Of a stretch of 64,000 bases of DNA, positions 1 through 10,837 are shown piece by piece (within the stretch, counting starts at the first letter, position 1; each line of letters opens with the position of its first letter). The DNA is from Saturnia japonica (lineage: Eukaryota > Arthropoda > Insecta > Lepidoptera > Saturniidae). The translations under genes were made by a program, and so were the position numbers. Location: NCBI GenBank assembly GCA_033032175.1, contig CM065325.1, positions 3,934,930 through 3,998,929 on the forward strand, given 5' to 3'. The notes below the pieces were generated by a model, which worked only from the letters and a program-made list of their open reading frames with translations, was not told the origin of the DNA and searched no databases.

Positions 1-82
1 AGACTATCGGAGGCGTCAGAAGCGAGCGCTAGATCTGGAGAAGCGGCACCGAGAAGTGCTGTAAGACCATCGTGTTCACCAC
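1..82 (-). CDS. Partial internal exon of an unrecognised host gene (cut by window start)
   Basis: Read on the minus strand, this starts right after a pyrimidine-rich acceptor (CTTTATCTTTATCAG) and stays open to the window edge in one frame. The residues are GEHDGLTALLGAASPDLALA, then a short Ser/Asp-rich run. The first two bases (GT) would complete the split codon left by the exon at 26587-26803, which ends one base into a codon, so the two exons are phase-compatible. GC content is well above the surrounding intron. The run 'AADI-G-GEHDGLTALL' across the join loosely recalls an ankyrin-type repeat, but that is inference and I do not recognise the protein. The plus strand also has short open frames with GTAAGA donor-like sites at 61 and 97. 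I prefer the minus reading because of the acceptor, the phase match and the shared strand. Confidence 0.6.
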
Positions 83-96
83 CTGATAAAGATAAA

Positions 97-926
97 GTAA
101 GATCTAATAGTGATTATTACATTTTAACAAAATATTCCTAGAAATTATATTTGTATTTTTTTTTATAGTAAGCATAGAAAAGTGAATGTGCTGTGTCTGA
201 CGATAATAAATTTTTTTTTCGAAGTGACTATATTGTTAGCCTTTGAGGGCCTAGAATTAGAGCCGCTGACGCTGATGGCTTTTACAGCTTTACCGGACTT
301 GAGGGCGAGGGCCTAAGGCACTCAGCCGCGAAAGCGTGGACAACAAGCGCGCAAGGGTGCTAAAGTGGCCGGACCTCATCTTGGGCTGTTAACGCTATTG
401 CAAAAAAGTCGCGATCTGACTAATTCCCTATACATAGAAAATTCAAGCTAAACTAACCCATACATATATACATTCCCTGCCTCTTGGGAGGTAGGAAGGA
501 ACATGCGAATATGTATTTAGTATTCTGTAAACATGATCGAAACTATCATAAAAAAAAGAAAAATAAGGGTCCCTTACAGAACCCATGTTACCCGTGTGGT
601 TTGCACGTATATATGAACATATTGTGTGTAATGATGTCTATGGGTAGCTAGTATCGCGCGGGCGGCTGCCAGATTCAAGGGCTTTACATAGAGGAACGGA
701 CCTAGGCTGGAAATGCCACTGGAGAGGGAGAACGTGACGGGTGTGCGGGAGCGAAGTTAGCCGCCTGTCCTCCTGTGGAAGGAAAGGTGGTTTCGCGGGC
801 GTGGCGCGAGCAACGTTCTGTTTTGAGAGACGGTAGAAGTTGTAATTTTTATTTCCTCGCATTTAACATCGGGATCGGTAAAAATATTACGCTACCGGCG
901 TTGTACAGGGAGGGCGTTCTGTTTTA
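97..926. other. Non-coding AT-rich DNA with a GC-richer patch at 640-870
   Basis: No convincing gene. The patch near 640-870 is richer in GC and has a 74-codon minus frame (638-862), but it has no recognisable splice sites or domains. It could be a conserved non-coding or repeat-derived piece. Confidence 0.4.
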
Positions 927-1010
927 GGGTGTATGATGATGAACAAAGTACAATCTAAACAGAACAGGCGACTAGCGAGAGATCGCCAATTTCATCGCCG
1001 GTTGCCGAAG
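927..1010 (+). repeat. Interspersed repeat fragment, family shared with 28195 and 34040
   Basis: The block around 'caaagtacaatctaaacag' followed by 'gagagatcg' and 'catcg' recurs, diverged, near 28215-28290 and 34055-34115. It looks like one dispersed short repeat family of the kind common in lepidopteran introns. Confidence 0.5.
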
Positions 1011-1462
1011 TTCTGCCGGCCTGCAAGCCAGTCGGCGACAGGATAGTGGATATACACTGGCTGATCGTAAAACGAGACGAAAAAACCAGAGTCAGTATGA
1101 CCCGCTTATCACCATGTATATGTATGCTGCTATCTATATAAATCTTAATTGATTTCTATTAATTATCCTTAAACACTTTTTGTGGCAAAGCCATAATATC
1201 TCCGTTAGTTTTTCATTAAAATTAATGAGTCAAACATTTTACGTTCCCCGCTATTGATCAAAAGTTTAAAGATAATGTTATCGCTAAAAAATAACATCTG
1301 TTGATGGCATTCATACTGAAAAAATCTGTAAACAATCTTTTTAACTAACATATCAACAGTTAAATTATTTAAATTCTCAAAATGTGCGAAATAATGGGAC
1401 GAGTCAGCTAGTAAGCATAATATGTTATGAATTAATAACTAATTTTTGGTTTATATGTCATA

Positions 1463-1530
1463 CTAGCTGTGCCCGCGGCTGCGCTCGTATGGGCTACAGA
1501 ATGCTGGTTATAAAATGCTTATTCTGGGTG
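1463..1530 (-). mobile_element. Helitron-like 3' end fragment (minus orientation)
   Basis: 'CTAGCTGTGCCCGCGGCT' at 1463, preceded by A, is the reverse complement of a 3' end running to CTAG followed by T. The same GC-rich tail (GGGCACAGCTAG|T) ends the copies at 3403 and 13042. The 5' limit of this copy is not visible. Confidence 0.5.
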
Positions 1531-1689
1531 ATCCTTAGAAACAGAATATATGCTCTCGTAGACTTTTTATTAACTGTATCGACCATAGTATCTTGGCAAA
1601 CCTATTAGCATACGTTATACTTCAATTAATATATTTCTGAAACCAGCATAAAATTTTAACTATTGAAATCTTATCAACAAATGATTTAT

Positions 1690-1800
1690 TAAATTTAGGG
1701 TCTAAGAAAAGACGATCCTCGTGATTTCGAATCCCTGCAACGAACCCGAGCTTTCGGTGAAACAGCGTGATGAAACCATAATATGGTGGTAGGTAGGGAT
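1690..1800 (+). repeat. tRNA-derived SINE fragment (B-box side)
   Basis: 'TTTCGAATCCCTGCAACG' followed by 'GAGCTTTCGGTGAAACAGCG' and 'GATGAAACC' is the same module as the minus-strand copies at 28300-28400 and 36020-36118. The first piece resembles a Pol III B box. The A-box half is not recognisable here. Confidence 0.5.
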
Positions 1801-2309
1801 TTTTCTAATCCCAAGTTAGGTAAGTTAGTTAAGTGAGGTGACCTATTACGAATTAAAAAAACTTTTATTGATCTAAAACATGGTATGAGTAATTTATGTC
1901 TATTTCTAGTATTAAAATTGAGCCGGTCTTTGACAAAATTTAGTCAGTATATCAAACGTAGATACTTCTCTTTGTGAATATCTCTTAACAGTGACGAAGT
2001 ATCAAATAACGTAATTGTTTTATGAGCGAGCGTCTGAGGAAAGGCTCAAATATACCAAAGAGCTCTCAAAACTTGTGCAGCTTCGAATCCTTATAAATTA
2101 TTTATGGCAGTTGAGCAATTTCCTTATTCCCGGGCGTATACGTTCTTCTAATTATGTGAGAATTGAATAGCTCTCTGTAATACTTGACTGTGTGATAAAA
2201 ACAATGTGTTCTATTGAAGAAAATTATTTGCAATTAAGAGGTTTCTACGTCAAATGTTTTGCTTTATTAATACAAGCTTTTATTTGACTTGCCTAGTTAG
2301 TATTGTCGA
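1801..2309. other. AT-rich non-coding DNA
   Basis: Only short AT-rich frames with no domain or codon signal. Nothing specific is seen. Confidence 0.4.
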
Positions 2310-2575
2310 AGGGGTATTATAGGGCGGCTTATTACGTGAATGATGGTGATGTCTGGGTGTAATTTCCTCTCTGTACATCTACTGAAAATGATAAATAATT
2401 AAATCCTGTAAAACCAATAAAAAAAGATAATAAGATGTTGATAAACCCGATAGAGTTTCTTGTCTGTTCTTCTCGATGGCTGGGATGTTTTCCGAACCGG
2501 TGGAAGTGTTTTAACATTCATAAGTGCCCTCTTAGGCCCTAAATTGAATAAAAGATATTTTGATTTTGATTTTGA
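2310..2575 (+). repeat. Interspersed repeat A, copy with full-looking 3' tail
   Basis: Contains 'AATTTCCTCTCTGTACATC', 'TTTTCCGAACCGGTGG', 'ACATTCATAAGTGCCCTC' and 'CTAAATTGAATAAAAGA', ending in a TTTTGATTTTGATTTTGA tail. The same blocks recur in order at 18535-18745, and the 3' part recurs at 17840-17935 and 63600-63705. The simple-repeat tail and shared 3' end suggest a non-LTR retrotransposon or SINE tail, but I cannot name the family. Confidence 0.6.
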
Positions 2576-2878
2576 GTATGCGTCAAATCTTGAAACTGAA
2601 TTTTAAAAATTATTTACAACTGATTCAGCTGAAATTTTGCGTACTTATTTGTAACTCCAATATGGTGGACTCCCAAAGGTTTCAGGCCAGTTATTTTGTT
2701 AGGCATCCCATGGGTATCAAGTGAAAAGGTTTACTGAGAAAAATGTGAAAAATATTAATAATTACAAATAACTAGCTTTGATTCAATATTTCAATAATTT
2801 GAAAACCTTGTAGTACAAATAAAAATGGGAATTTAAACTAAACACATTTCTTGCGCTTACAAGTTAAAATTATTGAAA

Positions 2879-3403
2879 TCTATACAATTAATATCATTGA
2901 AGTGTCTGTTTGTAATGTCAAAATAACAGTTTTTTACTAAATGCATATGAAAGTATATACGATACCTATAAAAAAAAGCCTATTTTTTTATTTTTGCCTG
3001 TGTGTCTCTCTGTTTGTTCCGGGTAATTTCCAAAACGGTTGGACCGATTTTGACGAGACTGTCACTGGTAGATAGCTGAATTTATAGAGAGTAACTTAGG
3101 CTACTTTTATTTTCGAAAAAGGATTGGGGTTCCGCAAAACTAAAAAAAAAAACTGGTCATGGTGAATCAATTCGGGCGCTTAAATGTCTTACGCTGAGCA
3201 AACCATGAGAGATATAGCAAATTAATGTAGTATACAATTGTAGACATTAAAAATACCTACAAAAAAGTCCGAGAGAGTACACATCTATCTTCTAAAAAGC
3301 ACCCACAATTAGCATTTTTGTCTCTAAAATAGCCGGGAGCGGGGGAGTAAGATTCGCGCGAGCATTCTGTAGTTCACGTGAGTGAAGCCACGGGCACAGC
3401 TAG
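2879..3403 (+). mobile_element. Non-autonomous Helitron-like element, end to end
   Basis: Starts TCTATACAATTAATATCATT, with A just before the TC, and ends GGGCACAGCTAG with T just after it. A|TC...CTAG|T is the Helitron arrangement, with no target-site duplication. The 'TGTGTCTCTCTGTTTGTTCC' and 'GGACCGATTTTGACGAGAC' segments are familiar from this lepidopteran repeat class. There is no Rep/helicase coding. The start also matches the truncated repeat at the end of the window (63980-64000). Classification as Helitron is inferred from termini only. Confidence 0.6.
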
Positions 3404-3752
3404 TTGCTAAATAAAACTCTTATTAATCGGATTTCAATATAAAGAGGACAATAATAGGGATTCTGGATAAACACGTTTTCTGGAATCTTGTTTATTCGGC
3501 GCCAACTGTGAGGCAATATGGATCACGGAGGCTGTGATAAAACTATTCATATTGGCTGAAGAAACCGCGCCTTGTGTCACGCCAGATTGAATAATATAAA
3601 AAGTAAGGATATTTTTAGAGTAAGAAGATTTTGTTTGAGTGACTTTTTATTCTAATAAATTTATTTATTTTCTGTGTTCTCAATAATAGTCAATGACCAT
3701 TTTTTTGAGTTTGTGACATCACAAAATGCATGCTTTCAATTATTATAGAGAT
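3404..3752. other. AT-rich non-coding DNA
   Basis: Short spacer between two repeats. No gene or site is recognised. Confidence 0.4.
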
Positions 3753-5273
3753 TTCAACTCATCTTTGCGCGCGGCCCTATGTGTGCATGAGTTATAGTGC
3801 TACAAATTCGTTCGCGACAGTCCCTTTTCCGATGGACGTTGGCGGGGACGAAGTACAATAGACGACAACGGGGTGAGTATTGTAGCGTAGAAGAGAAAAG
3901 CATGCAGTTTTGTGACGTACATGCGCAAGTCACAGTACACTGAAGTTACCAGTATCACATCTCTATACAAATTGCCGAAACGAAATGTAGGTAAACTTGT
4001 ACACAATAGTCGCGATTATGCAACTTATAACTAATGACGAAATATTATATTACTTACTTCCTAGAATCTAAAATTGTTTTCGATTTATTCAACTTTAAGC
4101 AAAACATGTTTATTGAAGTGAAACTTTTTCGGGATGGTGTAAATTGGATTTTATGAAACGAAAATGTGTAACGAAAAAGAGATAAATATATATATATCGT
4201 CTTCATCTATTCTTAATGTACACGAAATATATACAAAGAGAGCGAGACAGAGGGAGAGAGAGAGAGAAGAGAAGTTTTACTTCTGCCACGTATGAATTCA
4301 CACTCAAATTTTTTTTTAAATGTACTTGCTCTTCTTACAATCTCACAATCACGTTTGAAAATAGAATGAAATATTTTAAATTAAAACTTACAAAATTATC
4401 TAGTAAGTACATAATATATTTTAATGATAAGATAATAATGATATTTTAATACAGCACAAATACGTAAGTAGGTAAGGTAGGGCGCCCTAGTGCGTCTTTA
4501 TCTAACGAGCAGATTTAGGTTATTATTTCAAAAACACTGCCGAGACAACACACTGTTTACTTAGTGTACTGTAGTGACGTAATGTCGTGCTACCCTGTCC
4601 CCCCCAACGTTTCTCACATGAGACGGCCGCGCACGAACTTTTTCGACTATAGTAAACATGCAGTTTTAATTTGTATGACAGTGCTATCATGACGCGCCAG
4701 TCGTCTACCGATCAACACGTGTTTTTATTGCTTTGTTCTACGGGTACAGTCGGTAATAAAAATGTCTGTTTCAACACGGTGAAAATGGTTCACTTAACCA
4801 GCAGTTGTTATTCATAGGGCGTCGTATAATAATAACTAAAATATTAAAACGCTAAAGAATAATTTAAAAAAATATAGATATTAAGTGACATGGTGTAAAA
4901 ATTCTTCGTCTACCACCATATCATCCTAAACCAAATAGAAAATATTTGGGAAATTTTATATTATAATATACAAAACATTGAATAGAACGTAACGGAAATA
5001 ATGAAATTATTAGAATGTTCATTATTTGGTATTTCTAGTGATTGTGATAAGAAATGATATGTTCAATGAACATGCATTTACCTAATTGAGCTGTTGATTT
5101 ATTTTAAATTTGAACAAATAAGATGTAAAAATTTTCGACATAATATATAAGTAAAATAACTAATAGAATTAATTATCTTGTGTACTTGTCTGTATTTTAT
5201 GACTCGCACACGTTGTCACTGTATGTATACACGCTTTACGCACACATAGGGCCGCGCGCACAAATGAGTTGAA
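3753..5273. mobile_element. Putative non-autonomous inverted-repeat DNA transposon (1.5 kb)
   Basis: The ends are inverted copies of each other. A 34-bp arm at 3753-3786 (ttcaactcat...gcgcgcggccctatgtgtgc) pairs with 5240-5273 with about two mismatches. GC-rich arms in AT-rich DNA are unlikely by chance. The interior encodes nothing recognisable. It contains a GA-rich microsatellite at 4236-4274 and a GC-richer patch near 4590-4640. I could not find a convincing target-site duplication, so the superfamily is open and the exact outer ends may be a few bases off. Confidence 0.55.
4236..4274. repeat. GA-rich microsatellite
   Basis: An impure run of GAGA units interrupted by GCGAGACAGAGG. It produces a spurious 77-codon open frame. 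Confidence 0.8.
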
Positions 5274-6929
5274 CTTTCTAATACCTATTATCACTTGTGT
5301 ATAATTACCAAACTATATCACAAAAAATGCCGCCTGAATTACATAATATAGAGCCACATAACAAAGCCTTATGAATTGAAAACAAAACCAGCACTCCCAG
5401 ATGTACGTAGAGATTGATGAATACGAAGGAAGCTAAATAGTTTTACAAGAACAGATAAAATAGTTTTATCTTAAAATATAATTCTGTAGATCTTATTACA
5501 AAATTTACTATTCAGTTAATCAGTTCATTGAGATATTCCAATGGAATGCAGAGAAAATATTAAACGGTTGACTTCACCACTGACCAAGACATTCAGAGCG
5601 GAATAGTCAATATTAATTACAAAGCGAGCCAACTGGATCCTGCGGTCGTGTGCTATATTCGAGCCACTCGAACTTTATCCAGCTTAATTAAACGACACTA
5701 AGTAAATACCTAATGCAAATTGAAGGCGGCCACTGAGGCGCAAGAACGGTGTGAGCAGTTTCGTAAGTTTTCGGCAGTAACTCAAACCCACAACGATATT
5801 ACTTCATTTGCAACTTTATGGTCTCGAATTTCCCTTCGGCGCGCGGTGGGTTCCGCTCCTTTCGCGTTTTATGAAAGAAAAAGTCTCAGGCAGTTTTCTT
5901 AAAATTATTATCTCGAGAAACCGCCCCGATCCTTTATTCCAGATATGGCGAAAGAGAAAGTAGGCCATTTGCGTACAACTGGCCCTTGTTATGTTCTCGT
6001 CAAATAAAATGGTGACGGTATATTTAATTAGTCCTACTTTTTTCTCTAATTTTCGTTCGAGGCCGACATTTATGGAGCGCTGTGTGTAAATTTTATAAGA
6101 GAAGATGCTTACGTAATCATACTAAAAGTAAATAGATCTATTAGAAATTTATTTAAGATTCTATTAATTTAGGTAAAATAAATATCATTTGAAATAAAGT
6201 TATATAATTAGTTTCAGAAATAATATTTCTTGTATATATTTGTATGAATTAATTACCTTTCTTCTGTAAAGATATATTACACCATAGATACTCGTATAAG
6301 GATGAACTAAAATAGTAAAACAGCCTAATGGATAAATGCTACCTCATTTGATATTTTGTGTGCCCGCCATAAGTAGACATTCGAGAAAATTTCAATGTAC
6401 TGTGCATATAGTGTCATGGTAAATTTTCTGCCTGTGATCCATTATCATCTATTATATGTTAAATAAAGTATGTTTATTAAAAAATGAATAAAATCTGTCT
6501 AACATCAACTCAATGAAACTTTGTCATTTCATTTACACGACTATGATTAAATTTATGCTGCTCCTTAGAATGCAAACCTTGTATTTTTAACAGACCCGGA
6601 GCGCTTTACTGCACAAGACTTCAGAGTTACAACTTTCAGCAAACAAAGTGCACAAAGAAGTTGTATTTTTACAATGTTACAAAAATATGGACAATTTTGT
6701 GATCTTTTTGATAAGTTGAATAAAGATGTGTTATTATTAATGCCCTGAAGTTTATTACATTTAATCAGCACGGTGAATCTTGTTAGTTTTTGGACGAAAC
6801 AATTAAAATATCTATAAAAAAAAACATAAATCTGATATTTTTGTATATGGTACATGAAATTTTTTTTTAAAATTTCCTATTATTTATCCTATTTATAGAA
6901 CACTAGTCACGAATATGGTATTATTCTTT
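5274..6929. other. Non-coding DNA with a GC-moderate, non-repetitive stretch at 5640-6110
   Basis: No gene is seen. The part from about 5640 to 6110 is less AT-rich and shows no match to other repeats in the window, so it is a candidate conserved non-coding segment. Its 60-codon frame (5720-5902) lacks splice-site or domain support. Confidence 0.35.
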
Positions 6930-7645
6930 TTTTGTCTGTCAGTATGTCCAATTTTAACACAAAAACGGCTAAACTGATTTTTTTTTAATTTTCTACTCCC
7001 GAACTTCTTTCGCGTGCGCTGGCGTAACGGTTAATGATAATAAATGTAAATACAATGTTCTACAAAACTATTGATCCTTAGTATATCTAAAAAATAGTCC
7101 ATGATACCATATGCCAATCTCATATACATAAGCCACAACTAGATATTTTGTGACAAAAATTTGTTATAAAATTAAAAAGTGAATAATGAGCATTATTTCT
7201 AGGCATGGAATATTAATCCTTACGAAAGAAGAGTTACTTCATCATAAAGACAATTTTATGAAGTTAAACTTTGCCTTTTATAATATGTTATTTGGACACA
7301 ACTTACAATGGAAAATTAAAATAATTTAATACTCGGTTCGGGTCTTTGACTATAGTACTGTGGTGGTGTGGTGCGAATAAGTCGTGTAACTCTCTGGACC
7401 CGACGAGAACCGAGCAAAAAATATTTTTTTGTATTCTATAGCCAATTTATTGAAGAAGGCTTTAAAACTTCACGCTAAGACTCTAAGAAGCTGAGCACTA
7501 ACCATGAAGGTTACGCAATAAGGAAAGCTGTAGGCAATGACGGGAATTGAGAACAATAATTATGATACCCTACACGGGTACGTTAGCGGTGCGGTGTTTG
7601 TCGGATAAAATTAACACGGATGAAACCGCGAGGCACAATTACTTG
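6930..7645 (+). mobile_element. Degenerate Helitron-like repeat, sister copy of 26871-27455
   Basis: Segments are collinear with the reverse complement of 26871-27455. The first block is around 7085-7140 (TATCTAAAAAATAGTCC, CTCATATACATAAGC). The second is around 7565-7640 (ACACGGGTACGTTAGCGG to GAAACCGCGAGGCACA). The 3' CTAG is lost here. 'ATAGCCAATTTATTGAAGAA' also matches the piece at 14638. No coding. Confidence 0.55.
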
Positions 7646-8584
7646 TCAATAATATGAATACAAACAAAATTAGTTACCAGAGGAAATGAATTACTGCATA
7701 ATAAAAGCGTACGAAGACAACATGGGTCACCGCTAGTCAGACTAAAAAATTAAACTTCACATTGAATCCTTCTAATTGTTATAATTGTTAATAAACTCTT
7801 CTTTCTTTATATCATATTTCTTGTAGTTTCAATTTTTAATTTCACTTAATACATGACTACAAACGTTAATAGAGCGCATTCTTTTCACGATTGCCTTACA
7901 TGTAACCACGTTGACGCTGCTCCATCACCAGTAAAAAAAAATTAGGGTTAAATAATAATTATACATTAATTTATGTTATGTTAAAGTAATAAAGTAAGAT
8001 AATGTTAGCCAGTGTTCATTCTCCTGTTTAACTTTGTCGGTAACTTTTAAGCTTGCACTAAAACTTGGTAAGCGTCGAGAAGTCTAACAAGATGGCCTAG
8101 TAACCCTCAGGCGGTTGGCCGTTGCAAACAATTTCTTTCCTTCAGCATTACATCAAAACGTTAACTAACTATTTATTTTTTTGCCGAAAATACTAATTTT
8201 TACTATCTTACATGTCACGAATCCTAAATTCAACTCGTGAAAACGAATTGTACAGGTGAATTATTATTTTCAGAGAGTTCGTCGTTTCTTTATTTTCTTC
8301 TTGTAGGTATAAGGTAAAGGAATTTCCTGGAAGGTTTGAAATATACTCATCTGTTAGACTTAACAATATACCAGAATTACGTTATCGGAATTCCTTTAAT
8401 ACTCTATATAAAAATCAATGGAATAAGTAGTGACACTAATAAGGAAACAGAAATATCTAATTAAATTTATTTTAAGATATCTATAAATTTGAACGGTAGG
8501 AGCTCGCATTTGTTTTCTAAATTTACTGACCAGATGTAACACAGTTTTAAAATGTTATACCGTTTAATATGCACTTGATTAACT
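7646..8584. other. AT-rich non-coding DNA
   Basis: No recognisable gene, RNA or repeat boundary was found. Confidence 0.4.
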
Positions 8585-8705
8585 TTTCTGTGATGAGCAT
8601 AATTGTACGAGTATATCAGCCGTTTAGTTACCATAATATAAGCTTTGCTTAGTTCGGAATTAATTGAATGCGTGTGAGATTGTGTCCCCAAATTTATTTA
8701 TTTAG
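8585..8705 (+). repeat. SINE fragment, related to the copy at 38412
   Basis: 'CTGTGATGAGCATAATTGTA', 'GTATATCAGCCGTTT', 'TAAGCTTTGCTTAGTTCGG' and 'GTGTGAGATTGTGTCCC', with a TTTATTTATTTAG tail, follow the body of the tRNA-derived SINE at 38412-38605. The tRNA-like head is missing. Confidence 0.5.
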
Positions 8706-8878
8706 TTACAACTTAAGGTCTCAATTATTGTAAAGAGTCATTTCACGGAGCCTCGGGCTCTCTAGGGGCTGTTCTTTTGGGTTACTGTTGTTAGGTGCCT
8801 TCAAGAAGTAATTACCAATTTATAACCCCCATTAAAATACAATAACCTCACTGTTCAACTACGAGCAATAAATACCTA

Positions 8879-9530
8879 TATTAGCGGAACGCTATGATGG
8901 CCGTTTTGACGTTTGTCCGCTCATGAACTATGTTTGAACTTTGAAGGAACAAATTGCTGTTGTTTTTCATTGTCAATAGTGACGTACAGTTTAGGCATAA
9001 AAATCGAATGCATAATTTTAGCAAACAAAATTAATTTATAACTCCGATTTCTAAACTATATAAATGTAAGTATATATGGTCTAGGTTCTAACTAATATCA
9101 TTCCAAGAGAAAATCTTTTCACGTTTTTACTAACAAAAAAATTGCGCCGTGTGACAGTATCCTTAATGGATTATAATTATTAATGTATATATTTATCACA
9201 CAACTCGGCATTTAAATTTTCAAATTTTAAAATTTGAAATGTAATACGATTGTCACATATAGGATCGCTAGTCAGCACAACTACTACCTTCGGCAAACTC
9301 GCGTCAATGCTCAATGCAAAACTAAGCAGCTATGTGAGTGCACTGCGATTGTGATATAGTCTTGACCTGGCTTTGGATTTCGGATATTGATACTGTATTA
9401 CTGTTGACCCTTGCTTGTTAATTTAAACTCTGTTTACGCCCTTTGTTGTGGATTTCGTCGATATGAGGAACGTACATTTCACGTCACTATTGTAATGTGT
9501 CCAAACGGCCATCATAGCGTGCCGCTATTA
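8879..9530. mobile_element. Non-autonomous inverted-repeat element (about 650 bp)
   Basis: A 30-bp arm at 8879-8908 is inverted at 9501-9530 with three mismatches. The shared core is ACGCTATGATGGCCGTTT. There is no coding capacity, so this is a MITE-like element. A second, unrelated mariner insertion begins at the TA directly after its right end. The family and target-site duplication are not clear. Confidence 0.65.
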
Positions 9531-9532
9531 TA

Positions 9533-9560
9533 CAAGGTGTCCAGAAAGGGTATCGGGTAT
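9533..9560. repeat. mariner terminal inverted repeat (left)
   Basis: 28 bases beginning CAAGGTGTCC, the exact reverse complement of 10808-10835. It directly follows target TA 9531-9532. Confidence 0.93.
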
Positions 9561-9639
9561 GTGTAAGTTCAATGAAACAAAAATTATTTGTATGCAATAA
9601 AAAAGTTTATTGTTTATTATTAGCATATGAATTGGAGAA

Positions 9640-10719
9640 TTATTTGGAAAAGATGATGTTATCCAAATGATGACCGTTACGTTGCTGGCACTCTTCTAAA
9701 CGGAAACGAAGATTGGCGATAATACGTTGACACATAGCTATCGATATTACTGCCATTTCTGACCTGATGTTTTGCTTTAACTGGGTTAGATTCATCGGAT
9801 TGTTTTGATAAACCTTACTTTTAAGGTATCCCCATGCAAAATAGTCAAGCGGGCTAAGGTCGGGGCTTCTGGGAGGCCAGTTGATGTTACCCCTTCGCGA
9901 AATGACTTTATTAGGGAATAATTCGTTAACAACTTCCATCGAGTCATTTGAGGTATGGCAAGTGGCCCCATCTTGCTGGAACCACGTTCTTGAGTTGAAA
10001 CCTGCAAACTCCTGCAACTCTGGGACCAAAAAATTTCGCAACATATCGCAATAACGGTCACTATTCACATTAATTGCTCGGCCTCGTTGATCTTAATGAA
10101 AATAAGGACCAATTATGCCTTTAGCAGACATAGCGGCCCAAACAACGACCTTTGAGCTATGCAGGGGTCGTTCATGCTTTCGTCTCGGATTCTCCACTGC
10201 CCAGTACCGACAATTCTGCTTATTAACATGACCATTCAGGTGAAAATTTGCTTCGTCACTGAACAGTATGTTGTTAAAATTGTTAAATTGCTGCAGCATT
10301 TCGTTCGCAAAATTCAGTCGATTAGCATAGTCCGTATCCTTCAATTCTTGAACCAATTGAATTTTATAGGCTTTTAGATGTAAGTCTTTCTTTAAAATCG
10401 AATGTAAAGACGATTTTTTGATGTTCAACGCTTGGCTTCGCTTTCGGATGGATAAACACGGATTTTGACGAACCGACACCTCAACTTCTTCAATTGTTTC
10501 TTCATCGCGAACTGAACGAGGACGACCAGAGTTTTGAATTTTAACTGTCGCACCTGTATTCTCGAACATCCTGATCCATTTCCTAATGCTAACGTCACTT
10601 GGCGCGTGGCGTGTACGATATTCCGCACGATAGAGACGTTGAGCAGTCACTATTGAATCACCATTACGATAATACGCTCGTACGCAAAATGCGCGATGCG
10701 TCCCCGAGTACTGTTCCAT
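9640..10719 (-). pseudogene. mariner transposase with one in-frame stop
   Basis: One continuous minus-strand frame of 359 codons is broken only by a TAA at 10093-10095 (codon 209). The N-terminal part (residues 1-120) carries helix-turn-helix DNA-binding regions, with GRPRSVRDEETIEEV between the two HTH units. Catalytic aspartates are visible at D155 in FSDEANFH, D250 in FQQDGATCHT and D287 in RSPDLSPLDYFAWGYLKSK. The last pair is 36 residues apart, against 34 in classical mariner. If the Asp of PLDY is the true ligand the spacing would be 41, as in the rosa/DD41D group. The protein would cut and paste the element through its terminal repeats. The stop separates D155 from the other two, so it is inactive unless read through. 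Everything else looks intact. Confidence 0.9.
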
Positions 10720-10807
10720 CGTGACTAAAACTCCACAAAATGGCGGACGCCACGAACCCCTCCCCGCACCCTTTAGACGTCCCGTTTCGAATATGGCGCG
10801 AAAACAA

Positions 10808-10835
10808 ATACCCGATACCCTTTCTGGACACCTTG
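10808..10835. repeat. mariner terminal inverted repeat (right)
   Basis: Exact inverted copy of 9533-9560. It directly precedes target TA 10836-10837 and lies next to the transposase start. Confidence 0.93.
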
Positions 10836-10837
10836 TA

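Larger units (their letters stand above)
9533..10835 (-). mobile_element. mariner-family DNA transposon, almost intact (1303 bp)
   Basis: Flanked by TA on both sides (9531-9532 and 10836-10837), the Tc1/mariner target duplication. Termini 9533-9560 and 10808-10835 are perfect 28-bp inverted repeats starting CAAGGTGTCCAGAAAGGG. The single transposase gene reads on the minus strand and fills most of the interior. Length and layout are typical of mariner. Perfect terminal repeats and an almost clean reading frame indicate recent activity. It sits on the edge of the 8879-9530 element, inside the inferred host intron. Confidence 0.93.

Noticed and set aside
1..96. Plus-strand exon with GTAAGA donors at 61 or 97
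   Set aside because: Two plus frames are open over part of it. The minus reading has a better acceptor, continuous frame, and phase match with the 26.6-kb exon.
4216..4449. 77-codon Arg/Glu-rich frame
   Set aside because: Produced by the GA microsatellite.
5720..5902. Host exon on the plus strand
   Set aside because: Moderate GC and an open frame, but no acceptor/donor pair fits and no domain is visible; kept only as a possible conserved segment.
6565..6855. 96-codon minus frame
   Set aside because: Low-GC frame with no domain and no flanking splice signal; chance length in AT-rich DNA.
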